Of a stretch of DNA of 64,000 nt, positions 55,684 to 64,000 are shown in pieces (position 1 is the stretch's first letter; the number at the start of each line of letters is the position of its first letter). The notes beneath the pieces were generated by a model. It had not been told where the DNA came from, searched no databases, and was given only the letters and a program-made list of their open reading frames with translations. Location of the stretch: NCBI GenBank assembly GCA_964016985.1, contig OZ024824.1, positions 125,867,303 through 125,931,302 of the forward strand, read 5' to 3'. The DNA comes from Anodontia alba (lineage: Eukaryota > Mollusca > Bivalvia > Lucinida > Lucinidae). The position numbers and the translations under genes are program-made.

Positions 55684-56605
55684 GTTTAGCGCTTTGGGTA
55701 AAATTTTCTGCAGACGACATATTGAAATATTTTTTCTTACTTATCTCAGAAAACAGGATATGACATTTCATGTAAATTGGAGACAATTTGCATGACATAT
55801 CATCCTGTTTTCTGGGAAAAATAAGAAAGATATCACCAGTTTGTTGTCTGCTGAATTAGCCAGACGAGTGGTAAAGATTAACAGCTGCTTTCAGTGAACC
55901 CAAAAATGTTCTCCCAATCCTTCTTTAACACAAAGCATGCTGGGTAAAATTTTCAGCAGATGACATATTGAAATATTTTTATTATTTTTCCCAGGAAACA
56001 GGATCTGACCTTTCAAGCAAATTTCTCTAGTGGGGACATTTTGCATGAATTGTCAAATCCTGCTTTCTGGGAAAAATAAGAAAAGTCTTAATTTGTTGTT
56101 TGCTGAATTTGCCCATGTTAATCTAAAATACCATTGTTCTCCAAGAGTGATGTCTGCAGACTAGAATAACTAATGAACTATGCAGAATTAACTTTTTGCA
56201 TGCGCAAGGTGAATTTAGAATTTGTGGCTGATTAATAGTTTATCTTTTTTTTTTTCAGAAAGTATAGACTGGTATTTTCATACAAAATGTTTCTTTTGTA
56301 ACTCAAGTCACATGACAGGACAAGCCCTGTAACCTTGAAAATATAAGAAAAATATTCAAAGTGTCTGCTACTCTTTTAGTTCAGCATGGAAACTGTTATT
56401 ACACTTACCATGCATGCTATGGGGAAATTCAGCAGACAAACTGATGATATATTTAATTTTTTCCTGAAAACAGGATCTGACACTTCATGTAATTGTCTCC
56501 TAAGGAGACAATTTACATGAAATGTCAAATCTTATTTGCTAGGAAAAATAAGAAAAAATAAGAAAAATGAGAAAAAATTTTTACCCAGCATGCGAAGTGT
56601 TAACT
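55684..56605 (+). repeat. Three family B MITEs in a row
   Basis: 55684-55881 (TTTAGCGCTTTGGGTAAAAT to GAGTGGTAAAGATTAA), 55925-56125 (TTTAACACAAAGCATGCTGG onward) and 56395-56601 (ACTTACCATGCATGCTATGG to CCAGCATGCGAAGTGTTAA). 56130-56380 has a C-like relic. Confidence 0.7.
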
Positions 56606-56639
56606 TCCTGTTGATGAAATTATTATCCTCTGCTTTCTG

Positions 56640-57115
56640 AAGCTATTATAATAGTACACAGATGCTTTGTTTGATCATTATTTTAACCTTTTTGACCCCA
56701 TGTCTAAAATTCTGTTCTGTTTTTGACCTTTGATCATAAAGGGTTGTTAGACAAGAATAAAAACAGAATGGCATTTGATATAAATTCTGGTGAGGTGTCC
56801 GACCATAATCAGGTAGCACAGCCTTCTTAAGGCACCATGATATAAAGCCGTCACGAAAACATGCGTATATAATTTTGATCCCTTTAAACCCCACTTCTAT
56901 ATAGTAAAACTGGGGTTTACAGGTGTACACATTATTTTTCTTATTTCTGTTCAAAAACATAGATTGTGGGTACTTGTTAGAACTGCCTTGGAAGTTCTAA
57001 CAAGTACCCACAGTCTGTTTTGAGCAGAAATATGAAAAATAGAATTTTTGTTTGAAAACTTTCAGTTTTTGGTGGTGAAATTTTCAGTATATTTGAATAG
57101 GCATGTTTTCATACT
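56640..57115 (+). repeat. Family I element
   Basis: 56840-57115, minus orientation relative to 33700: ACGAAAACATGCGTATATAA ... foldback GTGGGTACTTGTTAGAACTG ... GAATAGGCATGTTTTCAT. 56640-56840 unclassified. Confidence 0.65.
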
Positions 57116-57699
57116 GAGATGAGGAACCATGACAAGACAAAATGGCACAATTGCAATAACAGCCACACAAATAAAGAAGAACTGCAACAGAGGAACAACC
57201 TTGACAGCCAGCAGAAAAAAACACTGGTGGGTGGGGATGAAGGGGGATGGGGGATTGGTAGGGGAGGGGGAAGAATCATTCTGGCATAACTTTGTATTTT
57301 CTACACTGTTTTAAGTTATATAATAGAGGAACGACAACCACTTTTTACTGCAGACTGTGAACACTGACATATCTTTTGTAAAAAATATGTCTTATCAGTT
57401 AAGAAGCTAACTTATCAGCTAATGTGGCGTTTATCTAATAGAAGAATAATAACAACTTGTTACTGAGACTAACTCCAGAGAGAGCCATAAAAACAATGTT
57501 AGTGTGCCCATGCCTATAGAGGTTGTTTTATTGCCTGGAAAAGTGACAGCAACTTGCTGATGTGCAGTTGCAAAAAGAAAGAAAAAAAAAATGTTTTATC
57601 AGATAATGAGCTGACTTATCTGATAATGAGGGGTTTATCTAAAAGAATAATAATAACAACTTGTTACTGAGACTGAGCCATAAAAACTTGACTATTAAA
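57116..57699 (+). repeat. Local duplication, about 200 bp apart
   Basis: ATAATAACAACTTGTTACTG with GAGCCATAAAAAC occurs at about 57446-57492 and 57647-57688, with preceding CTTATCAG words. 57220-57280 is G-rich. Confidence 0.55.
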
Positions 57700-58085
57700 C
57701 CACCATGCAAAATTGTACTTTCGTTTTATTCTAGTTTTATTTCAGAGAAAAGAAGACTTGGCATTTCATGCAATAATAAAAAAAAAAGTGAAAAATACCA
57801 AAGTTTTATTTCCTTTGAAAAAAAAAACAAAAACAAAACCAAACAAAAACGAAAGGTCTGCTGCAGTTGTGATCAAGACTTTAACCCTTGTCATGCTGAA
57901 TAAATTAAGATGCCACACCTACTTCTAATTTCCAGCCAATCAGATTACTTGATCCAGGTTTTTGATAGAAATTCACATATTTAATGACAAACAGTGCAGA
58001 TCTAGATCAGTTCAGAAGCCAACTGATCTGGATGTACACTGTTCGCCAAACCAGGGCATGTCGTGTTTAGCAAGAGAAGGGTTAT
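57700..58085 (+). repeat. C MITE abutting D MITE
   Basis: C: 57700-57884 (GAAGACTTGGCATTTCATGC, GTTGTGATCAAGACTTTAA). D begins at the same TTAA (57881-57884, TTAACCCTTGTCATGCTGAA) and runs to about 58085. The two share one target site. Confidence 0.75.
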
Positions 58086-58306
58086 GGGTTAATTGTGGAA
58101 GGAAAACTATCCAGGTGACAGAGGCCATACCCTGCAGATATAGTATCAGGATAATAGGGGACTTTGGGGCATAGGTAGACCGTGAAGGGCCCAGCCAGCC
58201 AGCACATCTCAGCATTCTGATGATGGCCTTCACTGTCCACTTTGAGAAACATTGGCTTTATTTGCAGGATAGACTCTGATCAGATTGCATAGCCAGAACA
58301 AGATTT
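58086..58306 (+). other. Unclassified, N-like relic
   Basis: 58205-58290 has TCTGATCAGATTGCATAGCC. No coding signal. Confidence 0.35.
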
Positions 58307-58495
58307 TTAACCCTAAAACACCAGTCACGGCAACAGAAGACATTCTAAATTTTCATTATTTCTTTTTATTATTTTTATTTATCCAAGAAAATAAGACTTG
58401 ACATTTCATGTGATTCACATGAAATCCCAAGGATTCTTGGAAAAAATATTTTAGTATGTTGTCTGCTACAGTTTTGAATGGTGCTTTAGAATTAA
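58307..58495 (+). repeat. Family C TTAA MITE
   Basis: TTAACCCTAAAACACCAGTC to AATGGTGCTTTAGAATTAA, TTAA both sides; centre CATTTCATGTGATTCACATG. Confidence 0.75.
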
Positions 58496-59094
58496 AAGTG
58501 AAAATTAGAATCCATTCTGGAGTCATTGTATGGGCAGTTTTCCCACAACCCTCCCAACTGCTAATAAGTAGCGATTTTGATAGGTTGTCAGGAGTAAAAA
58601 ACATATCGGGGATTATGCAGTAATTTCTGTATTCCTATGTTTTGGTGGTTCAAATGTCAGAATTAGAGATGTTAATGTATCTGGATTAGAGGTGTAAACA
58701 ATATAATGTTAACATTGAAGGAGCACATACCAAGATAATTTGAGAGCAATGTCAGTCTTGGGTGGAAAGGGTGTGTGATGGGGGGAGGGGAGCATGATAA
58801 ACAATAACATTTGTTTCGGTCATATGGTGTTTTTGTTAAATTTTGTGCATGTACATGCATGTATACACGTGTGTGTGCATGTGTGTGTGTGTGATCACAT
58901 GACATTTGACAGAAATCTACCATTTATTTTCTTGATTAGTCTGCTGATATCAAAGGAGAGGAAGGTGTAGAAAAAAACATTTACATGTAAAATATTCTTT
59001 TGTAGTGAAGTGGTTACCATAGAAATGGAAGGGAAAATGAACACATAACAAAGTAACAGACAAAATTGCTCATTAGTCTACACTTATATATCAC
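58496..59094 (+). other. Unclassified with GT microsatellite
   Basis: GTGTGTGCATGTGTGTGTGT at about 58868-58893; nothing else recognised. Confidence 0.4.
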
Positions 59095-59215
59095 AGTATG
59101 TGAGAAAAGGACCCTTATCACATATGTGGGCAACGAAGGCCCAGATCAGACTGCGCATTTGTGCAGTCTGATCTGCGCCTTCATTGCCCACCAACAGAAT
59201 TTTTACATACTGTAA
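59095..59215 (+). repeat. Family N palindrome
   Basis: GGCCCAGATCAGACTGCGCA and TGTGCAGTCTGATCTGCGCC pair closely; flanks GGCAACGAA and TTCATTGCCC extend the stem. 59216-59523 holds a decayed relative. Confidence 0.65.
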
Positions 59216-59523
59216 TACAGAATAAAATAGAATATATGGATGAAGAAAGAAGACACTGATTAGATTGTGTATATGTGCAGGCTTATTTGTGCATTTTCTG
59301 TTGGCATAAGAGGCTTTTTCTCATGATACTCAGCCTATTGGTTGTGATAGAAGAAAAGTAACTTATGATTCATGTAAAATGGACAAACCTAGATCCGCAT
59401 GCACATTCATGCAGTGTAATCAGGAATCTGGACATTTTGCATACAGTCTTTGGACCGTTTATATTTGTGGTACCTGATTCACACATACAAGCAAATGTGG
59501 GTCCTAGCTTTTTATGTATATTA

Positions 59524-59668
59524 ACTCTTTCTGGCAAAAGAATGTGCACAATACTGGTTAACCGCATAGAGGACTAAGCCTGCCCAGTAAACGTGTGGTT
59601 AGGTAAACTGACCGCACTCGACATGACCCCATTGGGCTGACTGGGCCGTAAAACCTCAACACAAAAAA
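59524..59668 (+). mobile_element. tRNA-SINE, 5'-truncated
   Basis: Begins TTTCTGGCAAAAGAATGTGC and ends GTAAAACCTCAACACAAAAA; the tRNA-like head is absent, as in typical 5'-truncated insertions. Confidence 0.85.
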
Positions 59669-59961
59669 ACTCTTTAAGAGTTCATCACAACTGCAGTAGA
59701 CAACATTGTGATTTTTCTATGCCCCCACCTGCCTTTGGCAGGAGTGGGGCATATAGTGTTTTGCCGTTATGTTATGTCCGTATGTGCGTATGTGCATGTT
59801 TTTAAATATTTTTTCAGAGAAAATAAGACTTGACATTTCCTGTGAATTGTCTGCCACATGAAATGTCTAGTCTTAGTTTCTCTGAAAAATAAAATTTTAT
59901 GATAATATTTTTTTATTTTTTTTTTTTAGAATGTCTGCTTCAGTTTTGCTTAGTGCTTTAA
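59669..59961 (+). repeat. Family C MITE with a Q fragment inside
   Basis: Left end CTCTTTAAGAGTTCATCACA, right end GCTTAGTGCTTTAA. 59718-59800 is a Q cap (CCCCCACCTGCC, TATGTCCGTATGTGCG) lodged in the left arm. Confidence 0.7.
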
Positions 59962-60133
59962 CCCTTGTCCTGCTGAACCCGGATATGTCCTTTCTTTGCA
60001 AACAGTGTAGATCCAGATCAGTTGGCTTCTTCACTGTTTGCCATTATGTATGTGAATTTGTATGAATAATCTGACTGGCTGAAAATTAGAAATTGGCGTG
60101 GCATCTTAATTTATTCAGCAGGACAAGGGTTAA
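59958..60133 (+). repeat. Family D MITE sharing TTAA with preceding C
   Basis: TTAACCCTTGTCCTGCTGAA to AGCAGGACAAGGGTTAA; a deletion removes one half of the centre (GGCTTCTT then CACTGTTTGCC). Confidence 0.8.
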
Positions 60134-61158
60134 GATACCTTTTTGCCTGCATACATCTATTACCTTTATGTCATCCTGTTTATTGTGGGAGTCTGTCATC
60201 ATACCTGGCTCAGGTAGGTTACAGAAAACAACAACAACAACAGTTGCCCTTCTGTAAACAGAGAAGACCCAGTCAGTCTGAGCAGTCTGGTCTTGATCTA
60301 CTTACCTCCATGTTAAGAAGACACTGTAGAATTGTAGAATGAGCAGAAAAGATCCTCATTGCACTGTGCTGATGTGCAGGCTGGTCTGGGTCTTTGCTGT
60401 TCACGTATGGGAGAATGGCTGATTTTCTATAAATTTGCTAGGGTTTATTGTATGGTTTATTCTGTTCTTCTTGGTCTAGAAAAAAAACAAACTCAGAATA
60501 TTACACAAGCTTTGCAGCATTGTGGAAAAAAGTGTCTGCCTTTGCTGTCCTGATTGGTATACTCTGCAGTGTTGAATGATTCTATTAACTCTTAAAGCAT
60601 CAAGCAAAATCTGTAACAGGTGACATTTTAAAATAAGAAAACTATCATTAGGTTGTCATCTGTATTGCCCAGAGAGTGCTAGCGGTTAAGCCTTATTAAC
60701 CTTTACCACTCCCTGGGCAAATTCAGCAGACAACAAAAAAACAAAAAAATTTTATAGTATGTCATTTGACAGGATTTGACACTTCATGCAAATTGTCTAC
60801 ATTGTCCAAAACTATTTTCTGGGAAAAAATAAGAAAAATATTACAGTATGTCATCTGCTGAAAATTTTGCCCTGAGTGCTAGGCATTGATAAATGGACAA
60901 TAAAATAAACCTGGCACACAGATTGGGACTTGATAGTTTTTTGTTAGTAATTTTGTAGCATTTGAAGCTTTTCACCCTTTGCATGCTGGGTAAAACATTT
61001 TGAAATATTTTTCTTATTTTTCCTATACTACATACCATATTTACCCTAAGTTTTTTGACAGACAGGCCTGAGTAAACAGTGTAGACCCAGATCAGATGTT
61101 GCTCTGTTTACCATCTATCCAGCAATCGTTCGACACATCTTCCGATAGTAAGCTTAGC
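60134..61158 (+). repeat. N, C, B and M relics
   Basis: 60235-60420 N-like; 60590-60690 C-like; 60698-60895 B (TTAACCTTTACCACTCCCTG onward); 60970-61040 B left half; 61050-61120 M (GACCCAGATCAGATGTTGCT). Confidence 0.5.
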
Positions 61159-61801
61159 TACCATATTCGACCTAATTATTGCAATGTGCCCTTAAGTTTT
61201 TCAAAATTACTGGAAAAAATAATAGTAAAAGAGGACTTCCAGGGGGCATATTTAATGATACTTATGTGATATGTGTTCTGATTTTCCTAATAAAAGCATA
61301 AATTGTGGGTACTCATTTGAATTACCTCAACATGTTTATAAAAGCAAATGTTGTGGGTACCCATTTGAATTGCATCAACAAGTTGATGCAATTCAAATGG
61401 GTACCCACAACACATTACGAAAACACGCCTATTCAAATATATAAAAAATTTCACCTCCAAAAACTGAAAATTTTCAGGTACAAACACTCTGATATTTTTC
61501 ATATTTCTACTCAAAACATAGATTGTGAGTACTCGTTAGAACCCCCTCGGCGAGGCGGTTCTAACGAGTACCCACAATATATGTTTTGAGCAGAAATAAC
61601 AAAAATAATGTACACCCCTGTAAACCCCAGTTTTACTATATAAAAGTGGGGTTTAAGGGGGTCAAAATTATATAGGCATGTTTTCGTGATGATTTGCTAT
61701 TATAAAGAAGTAGATAATAGTACATGGACTGTCTGAAGCCCATGAAATTGCTTGACTGTGTGCTTATAGAGTTGTGTGCGGTAATTAGGCTGAATACAGT
61801 A
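61159..61801 (+). repeat. Family H MITE containing a family I insertion
   Basis: H ends TACCATATTCGACCTAATTA and GGTAATTAGGCTGAATACAGTA. Inside, family I occupies about 61416-61692 (ATTACGAAAACACGCCTATT ... ATAGGCATGTTTTCGTGAT) with foldback GAGTACTCGTTAGAACCCCC. Confidence 0.75.
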
Positions 61802-61854
61802 ATTCAAGTTTTAGGACAAGTACTGTAAGGAGTTAAGGTGTCAGAATACTAGGG

Positions 61855-62060
61855 GTAAGTACAAGACACTCTCAAAGCTCTTGATAAGGTGCTTTTTTCA
61901 GCCAAAAAGTAGCTGTATTTTTCTTATTTCTCGACAAAAACATATGTTATGGGTACTCATTAGAAGTGCCTCGCTGAGGTGCTTCTAATGAGTACCCACA
62001 GCATATGTTTTTGTTGAGAAATAAGAAAACTATTTACCTGATACCCACACTTATCTAGAC
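61855..62060 (+). repeat. Family A foldback, well preserved
   Basis: ATATGTTATGGGTACTCATT and complement around GTGCCTCGCTGAGGTGC, outer arms TTTTTCTTATTTCTC and GAGAAATAAGAAAAC. Confidence 0.75.
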
Positions 62061-62261
62061 CTATCAAGTCTCCAGAATTTGTATGGAGATTGTTACATAA
62101 ATTTTATACAGATTTGAAAAATATGCGAACCTTGATTCTTGCTGACTGACATGATGAAGGAACTTTTAGTACACAACAACCTCTTTATTACATGATTCAT
62201 TATAGCAAGGTTTTGGTTGTACAATGGTTTAAAGATGGATCCCTAAATGTTGTAGCTAAAC

Positions 62262-62402
62262 AAAAATGTATAGATTATACAGAAAAATGCCCATAAATGG
62301 TAAAAAAAAAACAACAACAAAAAACACAATAGATTGTATGGAAAAATGACCAGTTATGGTCATTTTTCTATATAATCTCTACATTTTTGTTTGGCTACAA
62401 CA
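62262..62402 (+). repeat. Inverted repeat
   Basis: GTAGCTAAACAAAAATGTAT on the left and TACATTTTTGTTTGGCTACA on the right, with ATTGTATGGAAAAATGACC and GGTCATTTTTCTATATAAT as inner arms. Confidence 0.7.
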
Positions 62403-62534
62403 CAATTGTTCAGCTAATAGTTTTGGCTTTTGATCCCAGCAATAGTGTTATAAGGTGATTGTGGTGTATACAAAAGAAAAACTCTTAATGTTCTCCATAC
62501 TGTTACTGTAATAGTAAGCACTGATTTTGAAATA

Positions 62535-62865
62535 CAGTCGACTCTCGTTATCTCGAATTCCAAGGGACTCTCTGAAATACTTCGAGATATCCGTAGTTCG
62601 ACATATCAGGTTTGCAGAATTGAGGAAAAAATAATTTGATTAACCACATTTAACAAACTGATAGGTAATTGGACTTTTGAAGTTAGAGATATATTGAAAA
62701 TATTGTGGAAAAGAGGAGAAATTGCTCCTTAGGAGCAATTTCTCCCCTTTTCTACAATATTTTCCATCTGTTATTAGGTTTTCATGTATAGGTAGGGACC
62801 AGATTTTCACTTCGAGATAAGCGGTTATTCGAGATAAGCGAGGTCGAGGTAGCGAGAGTCGACTG
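62535..62865 (+). repeat. Family G pogo-like MITE
   Basis: CAGTCGACTCTCGTTATCTC to GCGAGAGTCGACTG, TA both sides; the best-preserved copy. It ends 191 bp before exon 8. Confidence 0.9.
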
Positions 62866-63056
62866 TAGTTTCAAATAGTAAGAGAGGCAACTTTCTGTCT
62901 GGGAAAATTCTCTCCCATTGCCAAACCAAATAGTGACAAAATCTTTCAGGTGTTTCATTTACCTGAAACTCAGCATGGTAAATACACATGGCAATGACAT
63001 TCTGTGTACCTGTAGAAAAAGAAAAAAAACCTCCTTTTTCCTCTCTACAATTTCAG

Positions 63057-63455
63057 GCTTTCGAAGAGGAACTTTCGAGAAGAAGGAGAGATTTGGACTC
63101 TATCAGACAGCAGGGTCAATCTCTTACTGACAGGGGTGCAGGCATAATTGTTGAACCAGAAATTAGCCGACTGCGGCAAAGATGGAACGACATCAACTCC
63201 CAGGTATCAGCAATCCAGTATCCTCCGGCAATCACTCTAGATGCAAGAGCCAACGACAATCAGATTACAAGGACAACATACACGGTTGTGCAGTCAAGCA
63301 CGACCAGGGCTGGTTCCCCGAAGTCTTCATCTCAGATGATTGTGGATATACGACGACTGTCAGATAAAGTTGCGGATATTAACAGGCAGCTGACTGGTTC
63401 CGAGTTGGGTGGCAAAGAGTTCGATGAGTTTACGAAACAAGAGGATATTCTGAAG
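63057..63455 (+). CDS. DMD: Dystrophin exon, repeats 15-16 (human exons 41+42 fused)
   Basis: 399 bp encode 133 residues, AFEEELSRRRRDLDSIRQQG to KQEDILK. The acceptor is TTTCAG and the donor AAG/GTTTGT. The first half matches human exon 41 (ELQKKKEELNAVRRQAEGLS; VEPEISRLRQRWNDI against VEPTQIQLSKRWREI). A Thr/Ser-rich spacer of about 30 residues (TRTTYTVVQSSTTRAGSPKS) sits where human has the short non-repeat spacer between repeats 15 and 16. The end (GKEFDEFTKQEDILK) matches AKDFEDLFKQEESLK, the end of human exon 42. Repeats 16-17 bind nNOS in mammals; only the start of 16 is here, so conservation of that site cannot be judged. Confidence 0.93.
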
Positions 63456-63478
63456 GTTTGTTAAAATAAATATTTATC

Positions 63479-63790
63479 TTTAAAGTGCCAAGCAAAATTT
63501 GCAGCAGACGACATTCTATTTTTTTTTTTTTTTTTATTTTTCAAAGAAAATAAGTCTTGACATTTCATTTGAATTGTCTGCTTGACAGATAATTCACATG
63601 AACTGCCAAGACTTTTTTTCTATGAAAAAAAAAAAAGAAAAAAGTGTTGTCTGCTGCAGCTGTGGCTGTTGCTTTCAGGTTTAATGCTTTGCCTGCTGAG
63701 TACAAATATCATTAGATCACATTTTGAAATATTTTTCATATTTTTCACAGATGATAAGATGACATTTACTGTGAGTTTCCTCTAAAAGAA
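63479..63790 (+). repeat. Family C MITE and B left half
   Basis: C: TTTAAAGTGCCAAGCAAAAT to TTGCTTTCAGGTTTAA (63479-63683), with AAGTCTTGACATTTCATTTG and complement. 63684-63785 is a B-type left end, cut off by the SINE. Confidence 0.65.
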
Positions 63791-64000
63791 TTCAACCCCC
63801 GCCGAGGTCGGCAACATTCTTTCGTGGCGATTGATCATGAAATATTTTCTACGGTCATTCTCTCCCTTCCGCTGATTCAAGAAGGGCAGTTGTCAGTTTC
63901 TGGCAAAAGAATGTGCACAATACTGAGGACTAAGCCTGCCCAGTAAACGTGTGTTTAGGTAAACTGATCGCACTCGACATGACCCCATTGGGTTGACTGG
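63791..64000 (+). mobile_element. tRNA-SINE, truncated head, runs off the window
   Basis: Starts at the B box (TTCAACCCCCGCCGAGGTCG) and continues to GGTTGACTGG at the window edge. A short deletion removes the GGTTAACCGCTTAG segment near 63925. Confidence 0.85.

Larger units (their letters stand above)
18545..63056 (+). other. DMD: Giant dystrophin intron, 44.5 kb (human intron 40 position)
   Basis: No exon with dystrophin similarity lies between exons 7 and 8. The proteins on each side (EEIHK then AFEEELSRRR) are adjacent in human dystrophin (RKIK then EIDRELQKKK). The intron is mostly MITEs, Q-type arrays and SINEs. One non-repetitive island near 51975-52350 contains a candidate first exon. 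Confidence 0.85.
1..64000 (+). other. DMD: Dystrophin gene, internal segment (rod domain, 8 exons)
   Basis: Eight + strand exons, all phase 0/0 with GT-AG borders, together encode 589 residues of continuous spectrin-like repeat. From memory of human dystrophin they align in order to about residues 1507-2039, the end of repeat 11 through the start of repeat 16. The protein is a cytoskeletal rod linking actin to the membrane dystroglycan complex. Exon sizes are 156, 168, 339, 159, 240, 138, 168 and 399 bp. The N-terminal actin-binding domain and the C-terminal WW/EF/ZZ region lie outside the window. Invertebrates usually have one dystrophin/utrophin gene, so the symbol covers that ancestral gene. 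Confidence 0.93.

Overview
The window is a stretch of animal nuclear genome, almost certainly from a mollusc and probably a bivalve. It is AT-rich, and phase-0 exons with GT-AG borders are scattered among very dense short transposable elements. Some of these elements are types I associate with bivalves: repeats bounded by GCTCACCTGAG, and GGGG-capped elements carrying TCCGTCCGTC tracts and 150-200 bp tandem units. The species call is inference.

The only host gene I can support is the internal part of a dystrophin (DMD) orthologue on the + strand. Eight exons (82-237, 2646-2813, 5566-5904, 13072-13230, 15079-15318, 17429-17566, 18377-18544, 63057-63455) encode 589 residues of spectrin-repeat rod. 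They align without gaps in order to human dystrophin from about residue 1507 to 2039, as I remember that protein. Every exon is a multiple of 3 and starts and ends in phase 0. Borders match human exons 33, 34, 35+36, 37, 38, 39, 40 and 41+42. Both gene ends lie outside the window. Exons 7 and 8 are separated by a 44.5 kb intron (18545-63056).

Nearly everything else is transposon-derived. Family letters are mine. TTAA-flanked, piggyBac-like MITEs: A (foldback core GTGGGTACTCATTAGAAG), B (core GACATTTCATGCAAATTGTC), C (core GACATTTCATGTGAATCATC, ends near TTAAAGTGCCAATCAC), D (ends TTAACCCTTGTCCTGCTGAA), E (ends CCCATTGTAGTCTGGAGACC), P (ends CCCTTAAAGCGCC). TA-flanked: G, pogo/Tigger-like (CAGTCGACTCTCGTTATCTC), and H (CCGTATTCGACCTAATTACC). 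Foldbacks: I (GTACTCGTTAGAACCGCCTC), K (CTCTAAAAGGAAAGAATTTG), L (GGATATTTGTTAGAATTGCC), R (CAGGGCCCAGTTGTTCAAAG). N and M are degenerate families with an AGATCAG/CTGATCT palindrome. Q stands for GGGG-capped elements with tandem units. There is also a tRNA-derived SINE in about nine copies, a 1.25 kb hAT element with an 8 bp target duplication, and a dead mariner.

Points most worth a second look: a G-family MITE inserted three bases into the intron after exon 5, which rewrote its splice donor; a 32-base piece of exon 3 embedded in an intronic SINE relic about 1 kb upstream; and a candidate alternative first exon, or single-pass membrane micropeptide, at 52213-52323 in the giant intron, in phase with exon 8.
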